A DNA stretch of 64,000 bases from Carposina sasakii. Lineage: Eukaryota; Arthropoda; Insecta; Lepidoptera; Carposinidae. The stretch lies in the NCBI GenBank assembly GCA_014607495.2, contig CP053160.1, positions 7,936,001 to 8,000,000 of the forward strand, read 5' to 3'. The translations under genes and the position numbers were made by a program. Each line of letters starts with the position of its first letter. Within the stretch, counting starts at the first letter, position 1. Positions 10,593-22,068 of the stretch are shown here, in pieces. The notes under the pieces are model-generated. The model was not told the origin of the DNA. It ran no database searches and was given only the letters and a program-made list of their open reading frames with translations.

Positions 10593-10682
10593 TTTTTAGT
10601 CTTTATTTGTCTATTTATAATAACCGATTTATATTATATGTATATGGCGGAATACACGGTACATACATATATACCAAAATAT

Positions 10683-10877
10683 ATACATTTCCGTTTTTTG
10701 TCTATTTGCCGGTATGTCTGTCTGTTTGTTCCAGCTAACCTTTGAAACGACAGGACCGATTTTGTTGAGATTTCCACTGCCAGACAGCTGATGTAACAAT
10801 AAGTAACTTAGGCTGCTTTTATTTCAGAAATTGCTACGTAAAGTTCACGCAAAACAAGTCGCGGGCGGCAGCTAGTA
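10683..10877 (+). mobile_element. Helitron-like non-autonomous element
   Basis: CTGTCTGTTTGTTCCAGCTA...GACCGATTTTGTTGAGATTT and a terminal AAGTCGCGGGCGGCAGCTAG|T, with CTAG at the 3' end. A divergent subfamily. Confidence 0.5.
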
Positions 10878-11029
10878 AGTTTTATAGTAATGCAGTTTTC
10901 CATCTACAAGTTAATCTCTCAATGTCAAGTGTCAGATGGCTGGGAGATTTAGTATGCTTATACTGCAGCGAATCACGGAACTATGTAGGGTGACTACACG
11001 TTGATATTTACATGTAATAAAATTATTAA

Positions 11030-11222
11030 CAAAGAAATGGAAAAAAAATCTTCACCCGAGTGGGAATCGAACCCACGACCTCTGCATACCGTGCTAGCGC
11101 TCTAACCACTGAGCTACCGGGTCAATTACTCGGATGACGAATTTTACCATCTCTTTTCTAAATTACATATTGGCAACGTTATTTTTCATCCCGATAGCTA
11201 TACACTAGCCAAATCTCGGCAA
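11030..11222 (-). repeat. SINE-T1 with 5' leader
   Basis: Minus-strand tRNA-like module (box B at ~11065, box A at ~11115) with TATTAATAAAG-type tail sequence. It continues into a ~95-bp leader (ATTACTCGGATGACGAATTT, TTGGCAACGTTATTTTTCAT, CCCGATAGC) shared with 24266-24362. Confidence 0.7.
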
Positions 11223-11339
11223 ACAAAGCTGAATCCCACAAATGTTTAAAGATGAAACGATCAACCATATCCTAACGGATTATATTAATGGAGAAGTACA
11301 TGTAAGCTTTATTTTTAACCCTATTGATTACTTTTAAAC

Positions 11340-11535
11340 TGTGCTGGTGCGGAGCTTTACAAGAATACATCGGCTGCATCTCCTTCCGTGTATATTGTAA
11401 GAGTCGATTAAGAAACTGAGGGTTAATCTAGTAACTTGTCACTAATTTACATCTATTCCCGTTATGCCAAAACGCGGATGTAGGATGTATTTTATCATCC
11501 TTGTAGCTATCCCATTTCATAAACACAGTTGTGTG
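11340..11535 (+). repeat. SINE-B copy
   Basis: AGAATACATCGGCTGCATCT, CTTCCGTGTATATTGTAAGA, CTATCCCATTTCATAAACAC: the full block order of the family. Confidence 0.65.
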
Positions 11536-12050
11536 TATATGTGTGTATACATACATTATACACACAGCTCTGTTCCCGAAAAACAATGCTAATCACAAGT
11601 AAAATATAATGTCTTAAAAATGGTATAAAACGTGGTTACCCAAGTTCACCAAGCTTTTACTTAAAAGCATTAAATAATAAACGTTTTTAAACCATGCGAC
11701 AAGTTCATTACTTTGAACCAGACTTGCATCAAAGTAGACTGAATATAATTCTATAACTACTGTGTTCCGGGAAATAATTTGGGATGTGTTTCGTAATACT
11801 TAATAAGCGTAAGCAATAATGCGATAGTATTGCTTAGTTTTACTATGCCCAGAGTTATCGTTAGTTACGGTGGCTAATGCTATTAATCTTTAAGTTTATC
11901 GTCTAAGTTTAAGATAAAAAAAAAATGTAAAAGTATAAGAGTGTTGTTGATTCGGAGGCTGAGTGTATATTATTATAATTAACGTAATTTATATACTAAA
12001 TATATAGGTAAGAGTGGGAGAGTGTCACCACACTACAATATTATATTATA
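11536..12050. other. AT-rich sequence, nothing recognised
   Basis: No supported features. Confidence 0.4.
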
Positions 12051-12068
12051 GTAGCTACTAATCTTTAG

Positions 12069-12336
12069 TGATTTTGTTAGAATTTATCCGAATCTATTTA
12101 ATAGGGTAAGAGATGAATGTACATTTAACAGTAGATTTCCAGATAAGCTAAAACTACCAATCATGAAAACTACATTGTACAATAGAAATAGCTATCCAAT
12201 GGCAATCAAAATATATAATAAATTATCAGATGACATTAAAAATATACCTTATACAATTTTTAAAATTAGGCTTAAAAAATGGCTAACTCAGAAATGATTC
12301 TATTCCGTTGACGAATACTTCAAATATAAGAACCGC
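12069..12336 (+). pseudogene. C-terminal remnant of a CR1/Jockey-like LINE ORF2
   Basis: One plus-strand frame reads VRIYPNLFNRVRDECTFNSR, then KLKLPIMKTTLYNRNSYPMA and IKIYNKLSDDIKNIPYTIFK, and after a single TGA continues FYSVDEY. This order (LP-x-KT-x-LY, YN-LSDDI-x-NIP, FK-x-LK-x-WL, FYS-x-DEY) is typical of the end of insect CR1/Jockey-type reverse transcriptase proteins. Only ~85 residues survive, with one in-frame stop at 12294-12296. AT-rich 3' sequence to ~12480 may be its UTR. Confidence 0.65.
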
Positions 12337-12722
12337 AAATAATATTTTGACATAACGTATAAATGTGGATCCGCGTATAATTTGTGACATTGCTTTGTGT
12401 GATATCAGATATTTATAATATAATTTAGAATACATATTATTAATTTTAAATTTTGCATGCCAGACTCTGGTGAAATGTGCTGAACCAATATTATTACTCT
12501 AACTAAATGATAAGATCTTTATATACCACATTTTTTATTTTTTTTTCTAATGCTTTATTGTACACAGTAAAGTTTTCACAAATAAAGTTCATGACAAAGA
12601 AAATGTACAAAGGCGTGCTTATGTCTAAAAGAGATTTCTTCCAGCAAACCAACCGTGAACGAGAAATTAACATAAGAGGTAGGTATGTGTGCACACAAAC
12701 AGACCAATAAACTAAATCCCAA
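12337..12722. other. AT-rich sequence, possible LINE 3' UTR
   Basis: Follows the LINE remnant; no independent features. Short frames on both strands at 12503-12710 look fortuitous. Confidence 0.3.
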
Positions 12723-13374
<652 letters not shown>

Positions 13375-13464
13375 AATTAAATAAAAGAAAAGACATAAAC
13401 CTAAAATAAACAAAAATACCTAAATTTCTTGCAAAAATAAATATTCTATTCTTCTATTCTATTC

Positions 13465-13682
13465 TATTGATCCTACTTATATTGTAAACTTTCAAGTTTG
13501 TAAGTATGGATGGATGGATGGATATTTGTTACTTTTTCACGTAAAAACGGCTGGAGCGATTTTAACAAAATTTGGTATCGAGTTAGCTGACTTTTTATCC
13601 CGGGAAAATATATTTATCCCGGATAATTTCAACATTTTGTTTTTCTGCAGTCCACGCGGACGAAGTCACGGGCGTCCCTTAG
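13465..13682 (+). mobile_element. non-autonomous Helitron
   Basis: Contains (GGAT)n after GTTTGTAAGTATGGATGG, AAAACGGCTGGAGCGATTTT, CCGGATAATTTCAACATTTT, and CGGACGAAGTCACGGGCGTC with a mutated CTTAGTT terminus. Confidence 0.7.
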
Positions 13683-14650
13683 TTACTAAAAAAGTTAGTT
13701 ACTAGAATAGTGTCTACGCTTCTATTCGATTCCATATCGATACTTGTGGCTTTATAGTGCAGAATTCTCTCGCTTTACCGAAAGCGCGGGAACGGTGAAA
13801 AAATATATAATCTGTGGCGACAAGAACTAAAATGGACAATATTTATGATTTTTTTCTAATTTTAAACTCCTTCTTGAGGATTTTTCCGTCGTTTCCATTC
13901 ATCATCATTCATCATTCAAATTCAGAATTAATTTTACTAGACAATGATTAGGCTGTATGGGCTCAGTTCCCCTTGCCTTTCCTTCGGGATAAACTACAAA
14001 AAAAAAACTTAAATGGACAATATTATTGCGTACACGTTTTAAATACTTTCTACAAGATTACATAAATACTAATGTAAAGTAATAAACCCTAGACCCTTCT
14101 ATTTTTTTCTGGAGACATCGCAAGAATAGAAACCAATTTTCTTTTAATTTTTAATTCATTTAATTTCTAATTCAACTCGTCCACAGTATCTAAGGAGTGG
14201 TAAACAAACAAGAAATACTCCCTTTTAACATTCCCTAACATAATAAAATACCAGTAGAGATATCTAATTTCCTTTTCTTTACAAACAATGAAAATTGTAA
14301 TTAAAAGTTCTAGACAAGGTAGGAAAGAAAATAGTACCTTGTTCTCCGTTATAAGGCTTATTTCTGCTTCAAGAAAATCTCCCTAAGTTAAATAGCAGTA
14401 ATGTTGGTTTTCTGAAAAATATTGTTTACACTGAACTACTACATATTTTAATAAGTATATTCGGAATTCTAGTTTAATATTTAATACGACTATAATTTTG
14501 AAATTACTATAGGTACATCGATAGATATATAGATAAAATTCTTTATTGCACTACAAAAATGTAGATATTCACAATATCGAGATCAACGAACAAAGGTTAC
14601 CTTTTCAGTTATAAATTTTCTTTTTTATGCTATATTAACCTATATAGTTG
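13683..14650. other. AT-rich sequence, nothing recognised
   Basis: No supported features except a short ATCATTC tandem at ~13895-13920. Confidence 0.4.
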
Positions 14651-14651
14651 G

Positions 14652-14900
14652 TTCGGTAGATAGAACTAACATGGAAAACTAATCCTGATGATGCCACGGG
14701 TGTTGGCGAAACATATGTCGATTAAAATTTTAATTGGTTTTCGGATTAGCAGCTATGTATTTATGGTTGTATGCTAGGTGCTTGGATCTGGCTTCTCGTT
14801 ACGACTGTAGTGTTTTGTGTTCGTGATCATGAGTCGGCAGATCCGAGGGTCAGCGGAGGGTGTAGGGCCCGGTTGTGGGCGACCCCTCAATTGAGATATA
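14652..14900 (+). repeat. family C element
   Basis: Begins GGTTCGGTAGATAGAACTAA and runs through CCTGATGATGCCACGGGTGT and GATCATGAGTCGGCAGATCC to a GGGCCCGGTTGTGGGCGACC end. Copies at 22172, 25760 and 56640. Unclassified; GC-rich ends pair in some copies. Confidence 0.6.
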
Positions 14901-14937
14901 TTTAAGGGTACCTCGTCCCATAATTCCAGCTAACCAA

Positions 14938-15150
14938 CCTACATATAATAATCACGCCCATTATCCCCCAAAAAGGTTGGGCAGAAATGTGCAGTTTACA
15001 CACCCACATTTCACCAGTTACCACCTACCATCCGCGGCCTACCACCGCTTTTTGGGCACAAATACAATAATACTAAATAATAATATATACCGGTACTACG
15101 AGTAATCCAATAAGAAACGTTACTGAGTCATTCTAAATACGTATTATACT
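14938..15150 (+). repeat. family H repeat
   Basis: ATAATCACGCCCATTATCCC, CACACCCACATTTCACCAGT and TTTTTGGGCACAAATACAAT recur in the same order at 47500-47700. Confidence 0.55.
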
Positions 15151-15407
15151 TAAGCTATTTAGCGTCAGCGCATCGTCCATTAAATAGTGTAGGTTGCACC
15201 ACGGACAGGTGAGGTTGACTTTGGGTCCTAAGAATTAGTCGAATCCACATACACCCCTTATTACACTTTTTTCGTCTCAATTTCGTTAAGTAAATTTAAT
15301 AAATAAATTTTAACAAATAAATATTTTATATTAGTCATACAAGATCTATAATTTCCCAAAATTGGAGTTACGAATAATCGGATCGGCTATGATATCGAAA
15401 GGTATAA

Positions 15408-15690
15408 AACTAACCGCAAATTCGTCCGCGTGGACTGCAGAAAAAACAAAATGTCGAAATTATCCGGGTAAAAATATTTTTCCAGGATAAAAAGTAGCCT
15501 ATGTGTGAAGAAAACTGCATCAAAATCGGTTCAGCCGTTTCTGAGATTAGCGTGTACAAACGCACAGACAAAAATTCCAAAAATCATTCTTTTGGGTACT
15601 GTTGCGTTGATAAAGGTCTACTACTCGTATAATAATTTTTCTCATATATTCCATGTACAGACTGCGTTCCGTTACATTTTTATTATATCT
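15408..15690 (-). mobile_element. non-autonomous Helitron
   Basis: Minus-strand copy: TTCGTCCGCGTGGACTGCAG, TAAAAAGTAGCCTATGTGTG, AAATCGGTTCAGCCGTTTCT, CATGTACAGACTGCGTTCCG. Same subfamily as 43640, 60486 and 61745. Confidence 0.7.
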
Positions 15691-15739
15691 ATAGAAGAAG
15701 ATATAGATATAGAAGAAGAAAGATAATTGGTCAATTTTT

Positions 15740-15984
15740 TTTATTAACACTAGCTAAATAGTGAGGGTGTGCACAACATTTGGGTCACAGTTAATTTTTG
15801 TAGGGTTAATAAGGGCCGGTTTCAGGCGTAGTAAACCCGGGGTTATGTTTGTATAGGACCGATATGGTTGTGCTAGACAAATGGAGGGCCTAGCTTAGGA
15901 TGCGAAGATCTTTAAAATATAATTGACTTGGAACTGCTTCAAAGTTTGTAAAAGACAAGTTCTGAGTTAACGTATTATTATTAA
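15740..15984. other. no gene recognised
   Basis: No supported features. Confidence 0.35.
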
Positions 15985-16378
15985 CTAGTGGACGCCCGCG
16001 ACTTCGTCCGCGTGGACTGCAGAAAAATCAAAATGTTGAAATTATCCGGGATAAAAATATTTTCCCTAGGTAAACATTAGGTGTTATTTCATTTCATTTA
16101 TTCACCAGTTTTTTACATTACATAACATTGGTGAGTCATAATATATAATCATCATTCCATAATATGTCATACAATTTAATCAAATAAATATGTTAAGCAT
16201 TTTCTACCTATCTTTGACTACTTAATCCAGACTACGTTAATCCAGAGTGTCAGCTAACTCCATACCAAATTTTATTAGAATCACTGCAGCCGTTTTTACG
16301 TGAAAGGGTAACAAACATCCATCCATCCATCCATACTTACAAACTTTCGCGTTTATAATATTAGTAGAATGGGGTGAC
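15985..16378 (-). mobile_element. non-autonomous Helitron with internal insertion
   Basis: The minus-strand 3' terminus is ACTAGTGGACGCCCGCGACT and the 5' terminus is CGCGTTTATAATATTAGTAG. The interior 16078-16250 is foreign AT-rich sequence (CACCAGTTTTTTACATTACA). The 5' end leads into a 25-bp tandem array. Confidence 0.7.
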
Positions 16379-16482
16379 CATAATATTAGTAGAATGGGGT
16401 GACCATAATATTAGTAGAATGGGGTGACCATAATATTAGTAGAATGGGGTGACCATAATATTAGTAGAATGGGGTGACCATA
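16355..16482. repeat. 25-bp tandem repeat, 5 units
   Basis: Unit ATAATATTAGTAGAATGGGG plus TGACC is repeated five times almost without change. The first unit includes the Helitron 5' terminus (AATATTAGTAGA). Confidence 0.9.
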
Positions 16483-16577
16483 ATCGCAGTATCGTAAATG
16501 AGAGCCCACAACCACGTTAATCACAGCAGGCTCATATGTATAAGATCAATGATAAGCTACTAGATATCGTCTAAGAG

Positions 16578-16612
16578 TAAATTTATTTATTTATTTATTT
16601 ATTTATTTATTG
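16578..16612. repeat. (TTTA)n microsatellite
   Basis: About eight TTTA units. Confidence 0.85.
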
Positions 16613-16711
16613 TTATTTTAGGAGGACTAACAGCGAAATTTATATAACATATAAACAATATCTATAACTTAGAACTATGCTAATAATAAGTCCCCACAGA
16701 TAGCATAATAC

Positions 16712-16800
16712 ATACATACATATAATCACGCCTTTATCCCTCACGGGGTAGGCAGAGCACCAAGGGCCGATAGAACCACATGGTGCCACGAGTAAATCCC
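16712..16800 (-). repeat. SINE-A fragment
   Basis: CATACATATAATCACGCCTT through AACCACATGGTGCCAC, then an abrupt break. Confidence 0.65.
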
Positions 16801-17405
16801 TGTCAGAAAAGGGCCCATTAGCTCCCACTGGACCAGGTGCCATAGTTCTGACTAAAGACTGGTCGTTGGTATGTATTTTGCATACTTTTATATTACATAA
16901 GAGAAATATGTCGCTCCCACATATCTCATGCTTAACCATATTATTAATTAACGCGTAAACTTTTAACTATTTCAGTTAAATTCATTAACTAGAGAGAAAA
17001 TTTTAAAAATATGTATTTTTATTGCAGCCACGGTAATTAGTACTCATGTAACAAAAACTTTTAATTATTTAATTTTAACTAGAAAACTACCATTAAAATG
17101 TGTTTCACGTTCCACATTACTACTGGATATTTTTTAAATTAACTTTTAAAAAATTCGTTAGTCTTTGCCCTTTTATTTTAACCTTATTTAACTGCCCATC
17201 GGAGGGTCGAAGAGAGATAATAATTAAGCCGTTTTACGAGTAGTTCTATCTTTTAGTATCAATGAAATCATGATTTTTTTCGAATATCTGATAAGAAGTA
17301 GTAAAATAATAATATTCATACACTTTACATCACATTAACCTGTCCCACGCTAATATTCGATTTATATATATATAAAAAAAATACCAGTATATTTTATTTA
17401 TTGTA
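16801..17405. other. AT-rich sequence, nothing recognised
   Basis: A short T2-SINE fragment (ACATTAACCTGTCCCACGCT) occurs at ~17330-17352; otherwise nothing. Confidence 0.35.
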
Positions 17406-17650
17406 ACTGTAACAGAAAGGGTATGTTAAGCCAAAAGCTATGTAAATAGACCACTATAGAGATTTGAGATTCGAAATCACGTGTTTATTTTTCATAATTG
17501 TATTAACATTCCTAAGTTGTTTAGGAATTTTTTATACTATCTAAAAAAATAAACATGTGATTTCGAGTTTGAAATTTTGTACATAGGTTCCTTTTAGTGG
17601 GCTATTTACATAGCTTTTCGCTTAACATGCCCCTTTTTTTACACCCTGTA
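17406..17650. mobile_element. MITE-P, uninterrupted
   Basis: Fold-back element: CTGTAACAGAAAGGGTATGT at the left, ATGCCCC-TTTTTTTACACC at the right, and inverted AATCACGTGTTTATTTTTC / AAATAAACATGTGATTTCGA inside. Confidence 0.8.
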
Positions 17651-18134
17651 TATATAAAAATAAATAAAATAGATATGTACTTAACGTAAAATGGAACTCC
17701 ACAAAGTATGTCCCAACTAATATGCTACGATATGATAATTTCGTAGAGCTTTCGTAGTAGCTCTACGAAGCACGTAGCACTTTAATGCTACGACAATCCA
17801 GGACAGTCGGTACAAAAAGAGATCTTACTCAAATTAGTACGTTCTAAAGTTTCTAATTTAAAATTAAGTTTTATCTTAAGCCCTCTATAAGTTGAATTAA
17901 TTTAAAAATCAAAAAAATGCAAGCAAACAATCTGTAAAAGAGTTGTGTTTTACGCTGACAGGGAATCACTGTATTTTTTTAAATAATTCCCTTCAATTCT
18001 CTTAATTATAATCACCAATTAACCATAGACTCATACTTTGAAAACGACTCTCACTTTACCCCTCATTTTCACCAAGGTATTATACATGTTTTTAACAAGA
18101 TGCATACATGTATCAAAACATGTTTTAAACATGT
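17651..18134. other. AT-rich sequence with small hairpin
   Basis: Only an 11-bp stem (TTCGTAGAGCT / AGCTCTACGAA) at ~17739-17770 is notable; no gene seen. Confidence 0.35.
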
Positions 18135-18398
18135 TCTATGCTGCTCTGGGAGTGAAAAAAATAGTATAATATGACAGCTGCTTCTCTTCCCGGGCATACT
18201 GTACAAGTCAGTAGAGGGACAAGAGGGTCTTGGTGTTTTGTAGGCGACGGGCTGACCACCTGTAACTACTAACCGAACTTGTACATCTCAACTATACCCT
18301 CAATGGTCAGAAGTGGCTCCATGTGGTTCTATCGGCCCTTGGTGCTCTGCCTACCCCGTAAGGGATAAAGGCGTGATTATATGTATGTCTGTATGTTT
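18135..18398 (+). repeat. SINE-A, full length
   Basis: GCTGCTCTGGGAGTGAAAAA, TTCTCTTCCCGGGCATACTG, AAGGGATAAAGGCGTGATTA, with a TATGTATG-like tail. Confidence 0.8.
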
Positions 18399-18420
18399 CT
18401 CGGTGAAAACGAGGGGTTAG

Positions 18421-18925
18421 AAGTATACCGTGCTGCGGCGCTTCACTAGAATACATCAGCTGCATCTGGTTCCGTGCATGTCGTAAGAGTCGACTAAGGA
18501 ACTTGTAAGTTCTCTCTGTCGATAAGTTAGCGACTTGTCACTGATAACCAGAGGTCGGAATTAGGTAGAGTCATTTATGTACTTGCATCGAAATGTTGAT
18601 ATTAATGTGGACCTTCCCAGGATTTCTAATGGACAATCCCGTGTGGCCAACAATATTACAAATAAATGATAATAAAACCCTCAGAAATAGAAAAAATAAA
18701 ACAAAGATAATTAACATAATATTTCTGCTCTTTAAAATTAATACCGGAATTTGAGGCATATCCACTTTATTCTTTCGCTGTATGAAATCAGTGCAAGTAC
18801 ATAAATGACTCTACCTAATTCCGACCTCTGCTGATAATTCATGTTATGCTAGACGTGCCTGTGGAATCTGACTAATGATTCTGCAATTAAACTAGCCATT
18901 TCCAGAATACATGTATGTAATATGT
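18421..18925 (+). repeat. SINE-B interrupted by hAT-type MITE
   Basis: SINE-B blocks CACTAGAATACATCAGCTGC, GTCGTAAGAGTCGACTAAGG and GCGACTTGTCACTGATAA precede the MITE at 18549-18830. AATTCATGTTATGCTAGACG resumes the SINE after it. Confidence 0.7.
18549..18830. mobile_element. hAT-type MITE (282 bp)
   Basis: Perfect 39-bp terminal inverted repeats starting CAGAGGTCGGAATTAGGTAG. The flanking 8-mers CTGATAAC (18541-18548) and CTGATAAT (18831-18838) form an 8-bp target duplication with one mismatch. A CAG start and 8-bp duplication are hAT hallmarks. No coding capacity. Confidence 0.85.
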
Positions 18926-18982
18926 ATGTATGTTCTTTTATTGGAAATTTAATTTGGATGGTGTTTTAATTATTATTTTCTC

Positions 18983-19240
18983 GACGGCCGACTGGTCTAG
19001 TAGGTAGTGACCCTGCCTGCGACGCCATAGGTCCTGGGTTCGAATCCCGGTAGGTGCAAACATTGATATGATGAATATCAATGTTTGTTTCCGAGTCATG
19101 GATGTTTCTATACTTATCTATGTATTTATATACCGTTGCTTAGTACCCACGACACAAGACCTTAGGGATCTTACTGTGGGACTAGGTTAATGTGTTGTGT
19201 AGTGTGTGAATATATTATATATATATTTTATATATTATTT
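18983..19240 (+). repeat. SINE-T2 (tRNA-derived)
   Basis: Box A region CTGGTCTAGTAGGTAGTGAC and box B GGGTTCGAATCCC, then CGAGTCATGGATGTTTCTAT, CCACGACACAAGACCTTAGG and a TA-rich tail. Copies at 21858, 28705 and 49605. Confidence 0.75.
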
Positions 19241-19244
19241 TATA

Positions 19245-20701
19245 GTCGAGCCACCCGTCACCTTGGAACTCTAATTCGATTTTCTCAAAAAGTATTGAAA
19301 TTTAATTAAAAGTATCGTTAACTCACGTTGTAATTAAGCAACAAACACTGTGCTAACAATTTTGGTCTGTTTTGACTGGAGTTCCCGTTTAGCGTTTTTT
19401 CTTTTACAGTGAGGGTAGTGAGATATCTCTTATCTTTTCTTTAGTTTCTGTACATCGTAAGCTTACTCGCGTGTATTTTTGACACTTTTCTCCAAAAAAA
19501 TGGATACGTCACCTCAGGAAGCTGCTCAAGCTGTAGCACTACTTCAAACTGGCCTTAGTCAACGTGAGGTCGCTCGAAGACTTCAAATCAGCAGATCTTC
19601 GGTGCAACGAGTTTATAAGCGTTACTTAGAGACAGGAGCATTCGATCGCCGTCCAGGTACGGGCAGACCTAGGGCTACATCAGCAGCAGATGATCGTTTT
19701 ATCCAATAAACATTTTTACGAAATCGCTGCCTCAATGCAGTTCAAGTCCAATAAAGTCTGCGTGACCAGCGCCTAGTGGTCATGAGTTCAGATACCGTCA
19801 GAAGGAGACTTGCTGAACGGAACCTAACTCCAAGGAGAGCTGTAACAGGCCCAGCATTGACTGTAGCCCACCGTCGAGCACGACTTGAATTTGCTCGAAC
19901 GCATAGGGACTTTAGGACTATAGGACTTTGGAGCAGGGGAGTAATATACTGTTTACTGATGATGAGACGTCAGAGAGTATATCGTCGTCCTGGAGAACGT
20001 CAGTATTACATCGAGGAAACTGTTGCTTATGGAGGAGAATCTGTAATGGTCTGGGGCGGCATCTCGTTAACCGCATAAACAGCTTTAGTTTTCATCGTAC
20101 CAACGCGCCATACCTACACGTGGATTTACTTCTCATCGCCATATCACTGAAATCCTCGCAGAACATGTGGTACCTTATGCAGGTTTTATCGGGCAGGACA
20201 TGCAATTGTTGCATGATAATGTACGGCCTCATGTTGCTCATGTAGTGACCCAGTATCTACTAAAACGACGGGTTCCAGCCCGGGTACCTGCACCAACAAG
20301 GCTTACAGAGCTGAGAATCGCAATTGAAGAAGAGTGGAACGCGATTCCTCAAGATTTCATTGTCAGGCTCGTAAGGTCTATGAATACGAGGATGCTGGCA
20401 GTTATTCGAGCAAGGGGGGGAACACTGAATACTAAGTATTATCTTTTTTTTTGTTTTGGTTTCCGCTTAATTTTTTTGTTTAACTTGATGATTATTAAGG
20501 CTTAACTAGACTAGGAAACAACTCCTTTTTGTAAACTCCTTAATAAACGCTTAACAAGTTCGTAAATCTCAATGTGTTTGTATTTATTTTATTCTTCATT
20601 GTATGCACTTTCTGTAGGCATAAGTTTAATAGCTGTAAGTTTGATACCTTTTGAGGAAATCGAATTAAAGTTCCAGTTCCAAGGTGACGGGTGGCTCGGT
20701 T
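19245..20701 (+). mobile_element. Tc1/mariner-type DNA transposon, decayed
   Basis: The terminal inverted repeats share CGAGCCACCCGTCACCTTGG and AATTCGATTT, and are flanked by TA (19243-19244 and 20702-20703). The interior is a broken transposase. Inserted in the tail of a SINE-T2. Confidence 0.9.
19500..20448 (+). pseudogene. Tc1/mariner transposase pseudogene
   Basis: Start at ATG 19500. The N-terminus MDTSPQEAAQAVALLQTGLS has a helix-turn-helix (QREVARRLQISRSSVQRVYK) and a GRPR hook. A stop follows at 19707. Later frames give SSDTVRRRLAERNLTPRRAV, ILFTDDE (first catalytic Asp) and MVWGGIS, then after another frameshift LLHDNVRPHVAHVVTQYL (second catalytic Asp) and AIEEEWNAIPQDF near the C-terminus. 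The expected segment carrying the third acidic residue (SPDLNPIEHLWD-like) is absent between RVPARV and PAPTRLTELR, indicating a ~30-codon deletion. At least two frameshifts and two stops; inactive. Confidence 0.88.
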
Positions 20702-21161
20702 TATTTGCTGTCCAGTTTATTAAAGAACGTTGATAGACAGTGACAGTAGATGTTCTTTTATTTAAACTGATTCATTTGTATTTTATATTAATACAACATG
20801 TACTGTCGAAGACGTTGTAGTAAGCTGCTGCAGTTAAATGTAACTGTTTATCCATGATTGGCGATGCATCGTCATCGAACCTTGACGTTAATACCTATAT
20901 ACCGTCTTGAATCAGTATATTCAATATATTGATAGTCTACCAAGTAGAGTGATAAAACGACAACGTCCTAAAACGTTGCTTTTCATTAATGAAGTATGAT
21001 AATTGTAAATTTGAGCAGAACGTTACTATACGTCGACGTAATTAGACGTTGTGCTAATCACAGGTAGACACTAAACATCATCGGAATCAGTACGAAAATC
21101 AACGTTAACGTGACTGAATGTTCTTGCTCTGGATATGAGTTAAAAGTATTTGCTTGATGAG
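20702..21161. other. ACGT-rich unassigned sequence
   Basis: No gene. Contains many AACGTT/GACGTT-type motifs (see findings). Confidence 0.4.
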
Positions 21162-21441
21162 CAGTGGTCGGAGTAGGTATATTGAATTAAGGTCATTGAC
21201 ATCAAACGTATATGTTAATATGGATACGCCTCCGAGTTTCCGGATTATTATGACAAAAATAAAATAAAAATACCGAAACTTCGAAATTATTACATGAAAC
21301 TAGTTAAAAATGTATCAATACTCTCAACGCTATGCTGCTAGTTTTTGGAAACTCCGGTACATTCCGGAAAAAATGCATGTCCATGTTATGATATCATGAC
21401 AAGGCAAGTATGTAAAATCAATATACCTACTCCGACCACTG
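21162..21441. mobile_element. hAT-type MITE (280 bp)
   Basis: 24-bp perfect terminal inverted repeats CAGTGGTCGGAGTAGGTATA...; flanks TTGATGAG / GTGATGAC share TGATGA, compatible with a degraded 8-bp target duplication. Related in its termini to 18549-18830. Confidence 0.8.
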
Positions 21442-21857
21442 GTGATGACACATCGTTTATAAACGTAGACGTGCGTATACGTTCATGCCTAATCATGTCT
21501 TATGAAGTAATTAAATTTTAACAGAACGTACTAATGCGTTCGGAAATTTGTATGGGTAAATCATGCGCCACAGCACGGTGTCCGGCAATAGTTGCTGCTC
21601 ACTCGAACGTGTTAACATAGCATAAATAAGTAAAGTAACCCAACGTTCCTAAAAACTACCTCAGCACCTCAAATAACTGGATTAAATTGGCACAGTGTGT
21701 AAAATTAAATGAGTTAGCAGTGTTAAGTTTGCCTCCAGGAAACTGTAGACGTCGGTGGAAAGATCTGGAATTTCTAGATAACCAAGTTTTTAGACTGCGG
21801 TCACATTGAGGCGAAATAGCGTGTTGAAGTATAAAATGCAGTAATGAATTGATGACC
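21442..21857. other. no gene recognised
   Basis: Continues the ACGT-motif-rich sequence to ~21650. Confidence 0.35.
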
Positions 21858-22068
21858 GATTGACGCTGTTGATATTGATCTGCTGCCGCGACTTAGATCC
21901 TGGGTTCGAATTCCGGTGGGAGCAAAGTGATTAAAGTCCATGTAAGTTACCGAGTTATGTTTGGGTAAAAATCTTTATATTTACATATCGGCGCTTGGTA
22001 GTACGGATACAAAACATTAGAGAGCATAGATTTATTAGAGAGAGTGTAGAACTAGGTTAATTTGTTAT
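21858..22068 (+). repeat. SINE-T2, degenerate
   Basis: TCCTGGGTTCGAATTCCGGT (box B) and ACTAGGTTAATTTGTTATTT match the T2 order; the head is decayed. Confidence 0.5.

Noticed and set aside
16355..16482. CRISPR-like array
   Set aside because: Units are contiguous 25-bp tandem repeats without spacers, in a eukaryotic context.
16640..16939. 99-codon minus-strand frame beginning MVKHEICGSD
   Set aside because: Half of it is the reverse of a SINE-A fragment, and no domain is recognisable.
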